From the IMG/VR virus record IMGVR_UViG_3300046000_010924, positions 1 through 32,884 of that record: a stretch of DNA of 32,884 bases; one strand, written 5' to 3'. This document shows positions 1-9,255 of the stretch, piece by piece. The translations under genes were made by a program, and so were the position numbers. Source of the stretch: a virus. The notes under the pieces were generated by a model. That model was not told the origin of the DNA, did no database searches, and saw nothing but the letters and a program-made list of their open reading frames with translations. Every line of letters begins with the position of its first letter. Within the stretch, counting starts at the first letter, position 1.

Positions 1-2106
1 GAGGCAGATAAGGTATTCAGTCTACGTAATAATAAGACCACCAACTTTAAAAATGGTAGATATTTATGCACTTGGCTTTCAGGGGGTAATAATACAACTG
101 GTATTTGGGTAGATAGATATTACTACCCTGATAGAATTTCAAAAGAAAATGCTCTATCTGCGTCTCCTTTATTTGCTCCGTCTTTTCTAGATCCTATTGA
201 TTCACTAATTTATAGTTCTCCTAGTACAGCTAATTATATTTTTGATAAAAAGAGTGATTTAACTCTCGAACCAAATTCAAAATACTATTATTCGAGAGTA
301 GGTGTAGAAGATATACAGAACGCTATTACAAGCGCCTCACCTCTTATAAGTAGCTTTACTAATTTTTACACCACTAAAAATGTATTATCTGCTTATGATA
401 GTAGTTCTATTGTATATGATGGTACGAAATATAATAAGTATAATATAAAGAATGATGTAAACTGTACATCTCAATTTACTTTCTCTTTCGATATGTTTGT
501 TAGTCCAAATATAGTTAATAATGGGTATTCAATAGCTAACTCTAGTAAACATTTTACAGTACTTAGTGATATAAAAATTACACCTTTTATAGTTCTATAC
601 CAAGATAAAACAGTTTATATATATAATACTTCCTTTACATTAATTAAAACCGTTGATTTTGCTACTAATATAAAGGAAGTTATAACTAATAGACCACTTG
701 ATGATTTTTTTGTTATATGTAGCGACGGTTTTTGCTACAAAGTTAATGAATTAGGTAATAAGCTAAAGCGAGAGTATATACCTATAATTTTATATAGAAA
801 TTACACACAGGATGATGACTATATTTACTTCTTATTAAATGTTACTGGTGAGGTGTTAAAGGTAAATAAAAATACATTTAATTATACTACTATATACTCG
901 ACACCGTTGAGTTTATATTCAGATCCTAACGATCCGCAGAATAAGCATAGAAGTTTATTAATATATAATAATATTCTTTATGGAATACCTGGTGAGAACG
1001 TAAAGATAAAAAATACAAATGAAATATATTTTTTATATGGTAACAGGCAGATATGGTATTACAACCTTATAACTAATAGAAGTCGTATATTGTTTGATAC
1101 GACGAGTGCTTTTAACGATTTTAACATAACTCCTGATAATCAGATACTACTGATTACAGATAACAACTGGTATCAATATACTACGAACCGTGAATTTGTG
1201 TTATCAGGAACCACTACAAATAGTACTGAAGGGAAATATAAAAACATTCATGTAGATATTATGAGAGAGTATACACCTAACGGTGTACAAGAATTCTCTA
1301 CAATCTTAATGTTATCAGGTGGTTTAAATACAGGTAATTTAATGTCATACAATATAGGTACTGGTCAAACTTATAATTTAGGTATAAGTGGTGTATACAT
1401 AGCGGATACAAGCGCTACAAGGAAAAAATATACAATGACTAACTTTAATAATCTACAGGCTTTAAACAGTAATAGGTTAGCTTTTAATATTACACTTACT
1501 AATTACCTTTCCTCGGAGGATATTTTATCTAAAAGTATAGCCGTTGATTTAGGATCTATTGATACCGGTTATCATACTTTTACATATAGGTTTGATGCAT
1601 TACAGGGTAATATTAGTTTGTTTATTGATGGTGTTTTATATCAAAACGAAGTAATTCCACCTAGCAAGTATAATATTCAACAAATACTTTCTGAAGATTT
1701 ATATGTTGGAGCTGTCGGTATTACTAATGGTATAGATCTTGCAACTTACTTGAAGCAACCAGGGTATTACTTTATTAATAGTAGTTACCCCGTTCGTAAT
1801 CTTATGATATACAATCACGCTCTCAAGTCTGATGAGATTTTTGCCCTCAGCTTAAAAGATAGAACAATTGACGAACTCATATTGTCTATACCTTGCGGTC
1901 AAAGAAATAATATTGAGGAAATAGAGAGGTTTTTTAAATACGCTCCCGTAACCAGTTCAAAGAGTATAAATATTTATGTTAAGAATACTGGTATTACTAA
2001 CACCACCTTTAAAAATAACATTAAGAATGTTATTTATGAGCAAGCAGCATCAACATTACCTGTAGGTGTTAAGATTAACGATATACAATTTATTGATTTT
2101 AAATGA
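1..2106 (+). CDS. LamG-like virion/adhesin protein (5' end cut off by window)
   Basis: The frame is open from base 1, so the start lies outside the window; the ATG at 493 is internal, because the 164 codons before it read as continuous protein. About 701 residues are visible. The C-terminal half has the signature of a concanavalin-like/LamG jelly roll: HTFTYRFDALQGNISLFIDG, then VRNLMIYNHALKSDEI, the usual last-strand motif of LamG domains in phage proteins. The middle is rich in short Asn/Tyr/Ile strands. A likely role is glycan binding or a structural part of a tail fibre or baseplate. It overlaps the next gene by four bases (ATGA), which suggests translational coupling. The fold call is fairly sure; the exact virion location is not known. 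Confidence 0.75.
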   Translation, partial: EADKVFSLRNNKTTNFKNGRYLCTWLSGGNNTTGIWVDRYYYPDRISKENALSASPLFAPSFLDPIDSLIYSSPSTANYIFDKKSDLTLEPNSKYYYSRVGVEDIQNAITSASPLISSFTNFYTTKNVLSAYDSSSIVYDGTKYNKYNIKNDVNCTSQFTFSFDMFVSPNIVNNGYSIANSSKHFTVLSDIKITPFIVLYQDKTVYIYNTSFTLIKTVDFATNIKEVITNRPLDDFFVICSDGFCYKVNELGNKLKREYIPIILYRNYTQDDDYIYFLLNVTGEVLKVNKNTFNYTTIYSTPLSLYSDPNDPQNKHRSLLIYNNILYGIPGENVKIKNTNEIYFLYGNRQIWYYNLITNRSRILFDTTSAFNDFNITPDNQILLITDNNWYQYTTNREFVLSGTTTNSTEGKYKNIHVDIMREYTPNGVQEFSTILMLSGGLNTGNLMSYNIGTGQTYNLGISGVYIADTSATRKKYTMTNFNNLQALNSNRLAFNITLTNYLSSEDILSKSIAVDLGSIDTGYHTFTYRFDALQGNISLFIDGVLYQNEVIPPSKYNIQQILSEDLYVGAVGITNGIDLATYLKQPGYYFINSSYPVRNLMIYNHALKSDEIFALSLKDRTIDELILSIPCGQRNNIEEIERFFKYAPVTSSKSINIYVKNTGITNTTFKNNIKNVIYEQAASTLPVGVKINDIQFIDFK

Positions 2107-4145
2107 TAACCTATAGTGATTATAAGAGATTTTATGCTGAATCAGGATTGTTTACACTTAACAGTGTAGACTATACAGGATATGTTGAAGTATTAAGCGG
2201 GGTACCATATACAGCCACTGAATTAGATATCACGTCTAAATGTAGTACCTTATCTTCACTGGTAGGTGTACCACTTGAGAGGCAAAGTACATATAAAACG
2301 GATCTACTTTGTTCTGATTTCTTTTTTGATCGAGGTATTAACGATATTGTTGAATTACCTATACCTCTCGAAGAAATATTAATTGAAGCTAATGACTTTT
2401 TAAATTATAATCTCTTAGAGAGTAAATTAACAAAAATTAAAACTAATACAATATATACGTATTCAAGGTGCTTCATGACGGGAGCACTGTTACCTGTTAG
2501 TGATAATGTTAAATATGCTGGTGTACTTAGCGCGTCGCAAACGACACTTGATTTGTTTGCGGGTAGTAATTATAGTACACTACCCTTTGGTAGTACCAAC
2601 AATTTTCTCGAGTTAGACGGTATACGTGGATTTGCTCCTGTTAACTATTTAGAAGATGATAGTAAAGCTGTTATATTTGCCTTTACAAGTACAAACCTTA
2701 TATCTCTTTCATGTAGCGATCAATCTATAGGTGTTATTGAGATTTCACCTTACTATCAAACACAGGTAGCGGAGAATACACTATCTTTTTTCAATATCGG
2801 TGGTATAGCTACTATTGGTAAGTTTCTATATGTTACAGATACAGGTAATAATAATATCTTAAAGTATGATATAGGAGGATATATTGATGGTGATACGGTT
2901 CTTTCTAATAAGAGAAACTTAGTAGAAATTATTGGCGGAAAAGGGCTAGCAGTGGATGAGGTATTGTTCAATGAACCTAAAGAAATAACAGCGGGTAATA
3001 ATTACATAGCTGTTAATGACTCTAAAAATTATGCTATAAAGGTATTTGATCTAGACTTTAACTTTATAGCAGTAATTAATAGTATTAATTTTAAGCGTGA
3101 ACCTATAGCTGCATTGGAGTATAATAGATTAACTAACTACCTATATGTTTTAACGTATAGTCAGCAGAAAACTAAACTTTATATTATAAATGACTGCTTC
3201 AACGTTGAGGAGTCATATGAGTTACCATTTATATTACAGGTTGGCGAGGTAATTAATAATATAAGTTTTTCGTATAACAATAGTAACTTTTTTTATATTA
3301 GTACAAACTACGCTATTTATAAATTATTAGTTAATAAGCCCGGTAATAGAAAGGGTGTTTATCAGACTAATAAAATTTTATCTAATATTAAGTCTCCTGC
3401 ATCACAGGTAACCGCTACATATGTAATTTCCGGTGGTCAAACGACTATAGTGCAAGATCCTAATAGTTTGTGGAATTATGTTGATACTTATTACGACAAT
3501 GCTAAATTTAACTGGGAAACTAATACGCCATCCATAACGAGTATAGTAACACAAGGTGCATCAATTCAAACCACTACAACTACAATACCTGCGAGTTATA
3601 CTACATCTGTCTATAGCGATGTAATAGTAGGATATAGATTAACACCACAGAGTGATGATACCGATAAAGTGTTTTTTATTACGAATAGTAGAATATATTA
3701 TTTTAAAGAGCCTAATATATATAAGAGTGTATTAAAATTGGATAATTTTGATAGTTACGGCGCTAATTTTACACTTAATAGTAGTGAGTATATTCAAGGA
3801 AGTTCTCTCAATAAAGAGTTCTATAAGGTAATTTATGATAATATTAATTTAAAAAACAACCTGGTTGGTAGATTTACGGGAGCATATAATAATTTAGATA
3901 TATTTGTGTTTACAGATTATAACTATAATATAGATTTATCACTGTTACTTAGTGACTCTATTGAAGAATATTATATTCATGATAATGAAAAGAATCTAGC
4001 AGGTGTGTTTAATAGATTTATTCGTAATATATATGAGCTACAATTAAAAATAATAGCCCTAACAGTAACTGATAAGGGTGATGGGATTGTACCTGTTTAC
4101 AATACTACTACAGGACAGTCTAGTAACACCTTGATAATAGAATAG
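2103..4145 (+). CDS. NHL/beta-propeller-like virion protein
   Basis: A 680-residue protein whose ATG overlaps the previous stop. Residues ~230-420 show NHL-type propeller blades: IGKFLYVTDTGNNNILKYDI, then a glycine-rich loop, FNEPKEITAGNNYIAVNDS, then AIKVFDLDFNFIAVI and NYLYVLTYSQQKTKLYII. Such propellers in phage tails usually serve as adhesion or scaffold domains. There is no signal peptide and no catalytic motif that I can see. The C-terminal ~90 residues (IDLSLLLSDSIEEYYIHDNE onward) look helical and may anchor it. The long Asn/Ser/Thr-rich composition matches its neighbours, so it is probably part of the same fibre or baseplate assembly. It is followed by a late promoter for the next gene. 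Confidence 0.65.
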   Translation: MITYSDYKRFYAESGLFTLNSVDYTGYVEVLSGVPYTATELDITSKCSTLSSLVGVPLERQSTYKTDLLCSDFFFDRGINDIVELPIPLEEILIEANDFLNYNLLESKLTKIKTNTIYTYSRCFMTGALLPVSDNVKYAGVLSASQTTLDLFAGSNYSTLPFGSTNNFLELDGIRGFAPVNYLEDDSKAVIFAFTSTNLISLSCSDQSIGVIEISPYYQTQVAENTLSFFNIGGIATIGKFLYVTDTGNNNILKYDIGGYIDGDTVLSNKRNLVEIIGGKGLAVDEVLFNEPKEITAGNNYIAVNDSKNYAIKVFDLDFNFIAVINSINFKREPIAALEYNRLTNYLYVLTYSQQKTKLYIINDCFNVEESYELPFILQVGEVINNISFSYNNSNFFYISTNYAIYKLLVNKPGNRKGVYQTNKILSNIKSPASQVTATYVISGGQTTIVQDPNSLWNYVDTYYDNAKFNWETNTPSITSIVTQGASIQTTTTTIPASYTTSVYSDVIVGYRLTPQSDDTDKVFFITNSRIYYFKEPNIYKSVLKLDNFDSYGANFTLNSSEYIQGSSLNKEFYKVIYDNINLKNNLVGRFTGAYNNLDIFVFTDYNYNIDLSLLLSDSIEEYYIHDNEKNLAGVFNRFIRNIYELQLKIIALTVTDKGDGIVPVYNTTTGQSSNTLIIE

Positions 4146-4149
4146 CCGG

Positions 4150-4157
4150 TATAAATA
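4150..4157 (+). promoter_or_regulatory. T4-type late promoter box TATAAATA
   Basis: An exact TATAAATA, the T4 late promoter -10 element, lies eight bases before the ATG at 4165. If +1 is six bases past the box, the mRNA leader is about two bases. No Shine-Dalgarno sequence is present. A TTGATA lies at 4131-4136 with a 15-base spacer to the last six bases of the box, so a sigma70-like reading is also possible. Confidence 0.65.
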
Positions 4158-4164
4158 TAATAAA

Positions 4165-4857
4165 ATGGCTAGTACTAAGCTTACACAGACAAAAATTAGT
4201 GATACCTACGGTGGTGTGTTACATTCTAACGGCGAAGCTTTACCTGTATCAACACTTATAGATATCTACGATGGACTGGGTAACAAGTCGTCGCTTAAAT
4301 TAGGTAGAGCGTGTAATGGTGCAACTGTTTGTGGTCCATTTACATGTGATACATTGACCACAACATCGAAGCTTTCTGCTTCAACACAATTTGATATATT
4401 AAATTTATTAAATGTATTACACCCTGTAAGCTCTATAATTGTTACCTTTAATGATAGTAACCCTGGTACAAGAACTGGCTGGACTGGTACAACCTGGTCG
4501 CAGGTAAGTCAAGGGAGATTTTTAGTAGGTGTCGGTAGTGATACTGTTGACGGAGTATTTAAAACCTTTACAGCTGGAAATAATACAGGCGGTGAATATC
4601 AACATCTATTAACCATCCCTGAAATGCCAAATCATAGACATCTTAATGGTACTGCAGATGACACACGTGCAGCGGGAAATTCATCTTTCGTATATGGTGA
4701 AACTTTTATAGATATGCCCGGTCTTGCAGAAGGTAGACAGGAAACTTCTGCTGGAGGAACAAGAGTACAAGGATTTACTTCTTACATAGGTAGTAATCAA
4801 CCTCATAACAATACACCTCCTGGGTTTGGCTTGTATGTATGGCAAAGAACGGCTTAA
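4165..4857 (+). CDS. Tail fibre/baseplate tip protein with collar-like receptor-binding domain
   Basis: A 230-residue protein. The C-terminal half is a collar/receptor-binding tip of the T4 gp12/gp10 type: GRFLVGVGSDTVDGVFKTF, then HLLTIPEMPNHRHLNG with an HxH-type metal-site motif, and the closing NTPPGFGLYVWQRTA. In this family paired histidines in a trimer bind metal along the fibre axis; MPNHRH and NQPHNN fit that. The N-terminal ~75 residues are a separate small domain, probably the attachment part. The gene has its own late promoter. It most likely encodes a short tail fibre or baseplate tip that touches the host surface. The fold call is sound; the receptor is unknown. Confidence 0.8.
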   Translation: MASTKLTQTKISDTYGGVLHSNGEALPVSTLIDIYDGLGNKSSLKLGRACNGATVCGPFTCDTLTTTSKLSASTQFDILNLLNVLHPVSSIIVTFNDSNPGTRTGWTGTTWSQVSQGRFLVGVGSDTVDGVFKTFTAGNNTGGEYQHLLTIPEMPNHRHLNGTADDTRAAGNSSFVYGETFIDMPGLAEGRQETSAGGTRVQGFTSYIGSNQPHNNTPPGFGLYVWQRTA

Positions 4858-4879
4858 TTAACTAGATATTTTTAACTTT

Positions 4880-5980
4880 ATGCCTGATATTACAATTATA
4901 AAACTTAAGATTAGAAGAGGTACAGACGCACAACGAAAATCTGTCATTCTCGAGCAGAGTGAATTGGGATATACAACTGATACAAAGCGTGTATTTGTTG
5001 GTGATGGTGTTTTACCAGGTGGTAACATTGTTGGTAATGTTACATGGTCTCCTCAGACTCGGACTAATATTACTAACGCACAAATAGGCGATATCGTGTA
5101 TGATAATAGTCTACTATACCAATTAACTGGTGTAAATTATAGCTTACCTGATAGTTGGGCTTTTATAGGTTCAAAAACAGATAATAGCACTTTAACGTAT
5201 TCTAGCAATCAACTTATTATAAAAGATAACGGTATAACAGGTACTAAATTCTTATCGTCTGCTGCATCAGGCGGGTTGGTTGCTACTGTAAATAATGGTA
5301 TATCAGCTAATGTAGATAATATTACTCTAAAAGTAACATCAACAAATGTACTATCGGTAGGTGTAATTGATCAAAAGCATATCGCTTCTTCTGCACTCGG
5401 TAACGGATTACAGGGTGGTAGTGGTACTATAATAGGTGTTAACGCAGATACAGCGTATTTCGGATACAATAGTACAACACTAACACTTACGGCGTTACCA
5501 GTAGGTACAGTAACAGCTTATTCGCTTAGTGCTGATTCTTTCGGAGCTGGTTTAGATATTGTAGGTGATAAATTACAAGCAACAATTAACGATACGCTTA
5601 CTACAGATATTCAAAATGTTGGCGGTCAAATAAAACTGGCAAATTTTGGGGGTGCTGGTGATTCCGGTAATATATTTAGAAATATAGTATTCGATTCGAA
5701 AGGTAGAGCATTATCTTCTTATAATTCTATAATAGATACTTTATCTGCCGGTAATGGTAGTTATGCAGGGTTTCCTCTACAGACAACAGGTGCAGGAATA
5801 TCTGCACTATCTGGCTATCGTGGTAATACATTAGTAAATACACTATCTTGGAATTCTAACTTTACAGCGTCAGTAACAAAGCAACTATCTTCTGCAGGAT
5901 TTATTACTTTTGAATCTGTTAACTCACAAAACGGTACATCGGTGGATAGATTCGCAATACCAATCTTTTCTTATAAATAA
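4880..5980 (+). CDS. Tail fibre protein with Mtd-like N-terminal domain
   Basis: A 366-residue protein. Residues 5-50 (IKLKIRRGTDAQRKSVILEQ, then ELGYTTDTKRVFVGDG) form the N-terminal module seen in the major tropism determinant and many phage fibres, which serves for attachment and trimerisation. The rest is low-complexity Ser/Thr/Asn/Gly beta structure, as expected for a fibre shaft. No distal catalytic domain or collar motif is seen. The start is the ATG at 4880; the 22-base gap after the previous gene has no promoter box and no ribosome-binding site, so it is probably on the same transcript as 4165. Its N-terminus is paralogous to that of the next gene. Confidence 0.75.
   Translation: MPDITIIKLKIRRGTDAQRKSVILEQSELGYTTDTKRVFVGDGVLPGGNIVGNVTWSPQTRTNITNAQIGDIVYDNSLLYQLTGVNYSLPDSWAFIGSKTDNSTLTYSSNQLIIKDNGITGTKFLSSAASGGLVATVNNGISANVDNITLKVTSTNVLSVGVIDQKHIASSALGNGLQGGSGTIIGVNADTAYFGYNSTTLTLTALPVGTVTAYSLSADSFGAGLDIVGDKLQATINDTLTTDIQNVGGQIKLANFGGAGDSGNIFRNIVFDSKGRALSSYNSIIDTLSAGNGSYAGFPLQTTGAGISALSGYRGNTLVNTLSWNSNFTASVTKQLSSAGFITFESVNSQNGTSVDRFAIPIFSYK
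5972..5979 (+). promoter_or_regulatory. T4-type late promoter box TATAAATA overlapping a stop codon
   Basis: An exact TATAAATA lies in the last codons and stop of the upstream fibre gene. The predicted +1 at ~5985 gives a nine-base leader before the ATG at 5994, with no Shine-Dalgarno sequence. Confidence 0.6.
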
Positions 5981-5993
5981 CTCCCCTTAATCA

Positions 5994-7682
5994 ATGTCAG
6001 CTAAAATTGAAATTAATAAAAATACACTACTTAAACTTCTAATTAGACGCGGTACTAATGTTGACAGACAGAATGTAATATTAACGGAAGGTGAACTAGG
6101 TTACACAATAGATACAAAACGCTTATTTGTGGGTGATGGTCAAACACAGGGTGGTATCTCTATTGGTAGTACCTATGCAGGTAGCTCAACTGCTGTAACT
6201 GATTTTGTTGGAGCTGTTGTAGGTGATTATGCTTTTGATACAGATAATAATAAGTTATATGTCCACCATTTATCAGGCTCAGCTAGCAATATTAATAACT
6301 GGGTCGAGGTGGGAGGTGTGTATACTGCAGCGGATAGTACGGTTGTTGTAAGTAATACTAACGGTATAAGAGTAGGTACTTTATCTGCTGGTAATATATC
6401 TTCAAATTTACTAGGTAACTCAATATCCCTAGATGGTACAAATAAAATATCACTCAGCAGCAGTATTAAGACAGATCGCATTACACCTCTAAATAGTACT
6501 TATTTGAGTTTACCGCAGAACTTATCTATTAATTCTGTTAATTATAGCTGGCCAACAGGCGGCGTTGGTTCAGATCTTTATCTTACTTCTGACATATCTG
6601 GTAACTTATCGTGGAGCAATGCTGCTACTCCTACGACTGTGTTTGTAGCAGGTACAGCCGGTCAAATTGCTGTAGGTTCTATTATGCCTTACGTTTCTTC
6701 AGCTAATGCACCTGCAGGTTGGTTACTGTGTAACGGTCAATCTGTTGTAGGTGCTAGTTACCCTGAACTATCTGCCGTAGTTGGTTACTCCTTTGGGGGT
6801 AGTGGTGCTAACTTTAATGTACCTAATTTAATTAACAAAACAATTTACGGTGTTAGTAATTCGCCTTCTTCATCTACATTAGTTAGTGTTTCATCAGGTA
6901 CTAATTCAACCTTGAGTGCAACAGGTATGCTTTATATAATAAAAGCTAAACCTGATTATGTTGTATCTTCCACGTTTACTATTAATAATGGGTTAACAGG
7001 TACAGTTAATGGTGTCGATGTTACAGGTAGTGCTATAGGTACTTTATCTGGTAATATTAAGGTAGGTTTACCAGCGATAATTACAGGTCAAACTATAGTT
7101 GGTGGTAGTTCGTTTACTGTAGATACATACGGACGTGTAACCACGGTAGCGAGTACATCTAGTATAGCATACCCAGCTGGTACTATTACACAAGTAACGG
7201 GTACAGATATTTACAACGAAAATTCACCTATTGCGTTCTTAAAACGACCTGTAACAATATATTCTGAACCGCAGTCTTCTAGTACTACATCAGTTACTAC
7301 AACAATTTCTGCATACCCCAAGATAACCTCTTTTACTGCCGCCGGCGCTCGAACTCAGACACTATATAATGTATCACCAGCTGCAAAGAATTTAATTGTT
7401 GATTGTGAAATTAAAAAATCTGGCCCTGATGGTGGTAATATGGATAGATTTGTTGTATCTGCTCCTAATGAAAGTCTTCTTACTGGTCCAACTTCACCAG
7501 ATACATATGAATATCTAGTAGGATCAAGCCGTGCATCTGGTAGTGGTGATAGTATACGTAGTGGTAGTCAAGTGTTTATACCACTATCTGCTGCGGCCAA
7601 CGGTAATTTAACATGCGCTTTTAGAATATCACCTTCTAAATATGATGCCATTACAATAAGAATTGTTGGTTATACTATATAA
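5994..7682 (+). CDS. Tail fibre protein: Mtd-like N-terminus plus tail collar domain
   Basis: A 562-residue protein. Residues ~10-55 (LLKLLIRRGTNVDRQNVILT, then GELGYTIDTKRLFVGDG) repeat the N-terminal module of the gene before it. Around residues 224-285 is a phage tail collar domain (PF07484 type): AVGSIMPYVSSANAPAGWLL, CNGQSVVGASYPELSAVVG, then FNVPNLINKTIYGV. The C-terminal ~110 residues form another beta domain with a strongly polar end. It is probably a trimeric fibre whose N-terminus docks to the same partner as its paralogue, with a different distal tip. It has a late promoter overlapping the previous stop codon. Confidence 0.85.
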   Translation: MSAKIEINKNTLLKLLIRRGTNVDRQNVILTEGELGYTIDTKRLFVGDGQTQGGISIGSTYAGSSTAVTDFVGAVVGDYAFDTDNNKLYVHHLSGSASNINNWVEVGGVYTAADSTVVVSNTNGIRVGTLSAGNISSNLLGNSISLDGTNKISLSSSIKTDRITPLNSTYLSLPQNLSINSVNYSWPTGGVGSDLYLTSDISGNLSWSNAATPTTVFVAGTAGQIAVGSIMPYVSSANAPAGWLLCNGQSVVGASYPELSAVVGYSFGGSGANFNVPNLINKTIYGVSNSPSSSTLVSVSSGTNSTLSATGMLYIIKAKPDYVVSSTFTINNGLTGTVNGVDVTGSAIGTLSGNIKVGLPAIITGQTIVGGSSFTVDTYGRVTTVASTSSIAYPAGTITQVTGTDIYNENSPIAFLKRPVTIYSEPQSSSTTSVTTTISAYPKITSFTAAGARTQTLYNVSPAAKNLIVDCEIKKSGPDGGNMDRFVVSAPNESLLTGPTSPDTYEYLVGSSRASGSGDSIRSGSQVFIPLSAAANGNLTCAFRISPSKYDAITIRIVGYTI

Positions 7683-7685
7683 TTT

Positions 7686-7847
7686 ATGAATGAATTAATT
7701 ATCGAAGGATTGATCGAGGAAGATATTAAACTTCTTAAAGAAATTGTAGAGTCTTATAAACTTTCTGTAAAGGATTATAATAAGGTTATACGCGTGAAGG
7801 AATTAAATGATAAGTTAACACAGATATTAAATTATTTTAATGATTAA
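7686..7847 (+). CDS. Small acidic helical protein, unknown
   Basis: A 53-residue frame (MNELIIEGLIEEDIKLLKEI, ending YFND) starting three bases after the fibre gene's stop and filling most of the 173-base gap to the next gene. It is rich in Glu, Lys, Leu and Ile and reads as two amphipathic helices with heptad-like spacing, so a small coiled coil or chaperone is possible. It has no Shine-Dalgarno sequence, like its neighbours. Its codon use matches the surrounding genes. I do not recognise a family. Confidence 0.5.
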   Translation: MNELIIEGLIEEDIKLLKEIVESYKLSVKDYNKVIRVKELNDKLTQILNYFND

Positions 7848-7855
7848 ATAGTTAT

Positions 7856-8068
7856 GTGGCTATTCCAGACAGAGTATTAGCGCTTGGGGAAGAATTTTCA
7901 GACTATATACTAATCGATGATTCGCGTAATAGTGTAATTATTAATTTTGAAATGGAATATTTTGATATATTATATCGTGAATATAAGCGGTTAGGTTATT
8001 CTGTAAAGCATGTCACGCGATTTAAATCTAAAGATTCTATGACTTGTGTCTTTACCAAGGACTCTTGA
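7856..8068 (+). CDS. Small protein of unknown function (GTG start)
   Basis: A 70-residue protein read from GTG at 7856; the frame has no upstream ATG before a stop. The sequence (LGEEFSDYILIDDSRNSVII, then YFDILYREYKRLGYSVKHVT) alternates beta strands and an amphipathic helix, giving a compact alpha/beta look. It ends one base before the late promoter of the lectin-like gene. Its place inside the fibre cluster suggests a chaperone or minor virion component, but that is only context. No recognised family. Confidence 0.5.
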   Translation: MAIPDRVLALGEEFSDYILIDDSRNSVIINFEMEYFDILYREYKRLGYSVKHVTRFKSKDSMTCVFTKDS

Positions 8069-8076
8069 TATAAATA
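8069..8076 (+). promoter_or_regulatory. T4-type late promoter box TATAAATA
   Basis: An exact TATAAATA begins right after the stop codon at 8066-8068 and ends six bases before the ATG at 8083. The predicted +1 (~8082) leaves a leader of about one base. Confidence 0.7.
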
Positions 8077-8082
8077 AACTAT

Positions 8083-9255
8083 ATGGTATACCCTACGTTT
8101 ACGGTTAATACAAAAGCATTCAATATAGCATCTAACTACGGGTATTCCCCCTATTATGATATTGTATGGTCTTTTGATTATGCTATAAGCGGTAACAATA
8201 ATACTGAAGCTGGGTTTACCGTATTTATAATGGATAATAATTATATATTATCGGGTGGTAATTTTAATATTGATCTCGGTTATTCAGGACTTTCTTCTAA
8301 TAGTGATCAATCAAGCTCTTTAACCCCAGGGGTAAGTGGAGGTATAATTGCTGTAGGATTTGATACCACGGGATTATTTGCTGTATCAGCGCTTTCTGGA
8401 ACAAGAGTAATCCGCGATGGTATTGATGAGTCAGCTAGAATTCTTAATAGTGTTAGTATTCGTGATAAGTGGCCAGCTTATAGTTATAATACAAATAATT
8501 ACAATGTTGCTCTTTCAAGCTTAGATAGTTCTTTTAAGATTGTTGATGGTGAGCTAAATTATAAAACGATTCGTGCAAGACTAGGTAATGTTGGTAGAAC
8601 ATTGTATGTTGATTATAGGAGTACTCCTGACGATGATTTTAAATCCCTACTAGTAAAAGATGTAAATTTAGATATTACAAGTAATACTATGTATAAAGTT
8701 GGAGCATCTTTTGCGACACCTATAAGTAGTAACGATCCTAATAAAATAGGTACTATATATTTTAGAAATTTCCATACAGAGGGTAATTTTTTATCTGGTG
8801 AGGTAACAACAATAGTAAATACTACTTTGAGTGGGGTAAAAATCTTACCTGTCAGACCTATAATTCCAACAATTCCTCCTTCGCGACCACCTATACCTCC
8901 ATTGGAGGAATTTGTAATACCTATTGTAGATAATAATGCTGTATACAGTATATGCCCCACACACACAATAACTTATGCAAGAATAACTTCGGTTGATAGT
9001 CTTACAGGTATTACAGAAGATAGATACAACTTTGGATATAGATTGAGCGTATTTGATGGTACTAGTGCAATAAATGTGAATTTAACTCGTAAGGATATAT
9101 TTAATTATGTATCTTCTGACAGTAAGTATAGAATATATAAAGATATGTTTTGTGAGTACTGGAAATTATCATCTGCAACATCATTATTTTTAAATAATAC
9201 TAGCTTTGTACCGATTGGTGCATATAGTACAACCATTTCTGCAAAATATATATGA
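8083..9255 (+). CDS. L-type-lectin-like virion protein
   Basis: A 390-residue protein. The N-terminal ~230 residues resemble a legume/L-type lectin jelly roll: [37 protein letters not shown], then [19 protein letters not shown], matching the family pattern in which a flat glycine-rich strand leads into a conserved Asp of the metal/sugar site. A Pro-rich hinge ([19 protein letters not shown], ~residues 263-283) joins it to a C-terminal ~100-residue beta domain. The likely role is binding host surface sugar, or linking fibre parts. It overlaps the giant adhesin by four bases (ATGA), so the two are probably made together. The lectin fold is inferred by eye; sugar binding is not shown. Confidence 0.65.
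   Translation: MVYPTFTVNTKAFNIASNYGYSPYYDIVWSFDYAISGNNNTEAGFTVFIMDNNYILSGGNFNIDLGYSGLSSNSDQSSSLTPGVSGGIIAVGFDTTGLFAVSALSGTRVIRDGIDESARILNSVSIRDKWPAYSYNTNNYNVALSSLDSSFKIVDGELNYKTIRARLGNVGRTLYVDYRSTPDDDFKSLLVKDVNLDITSNTMYKVGASFATPISSNDPNKIGTIYFRNFHTEGNFLSGEVTTIVNTTLSGVKILPVRPIIPTIPPSRPPIPPLEEFVIPIVDNNAVYSICPTHTITYARITSVDSLTGITEDRYNFGYRLSVFDGTSAINVNLTRKDIFNYVSSDSKYRIYKDMFCEYWKLSSATSLFLNNTSFVPIGAYSTTISAKYI

Noticed and set aside
493-2106. ATG at 493 as the start of the first gene
   Set aside because: The frame is open back to base 1 and the upstream residues are continuous protein of the same character.
4880-7682. Diversity-generating retroelement because of the Mtd-like N-termini
   Set aside because: No reverse transcriptase, template repeat or C-type lectin variable region is visible in the window.
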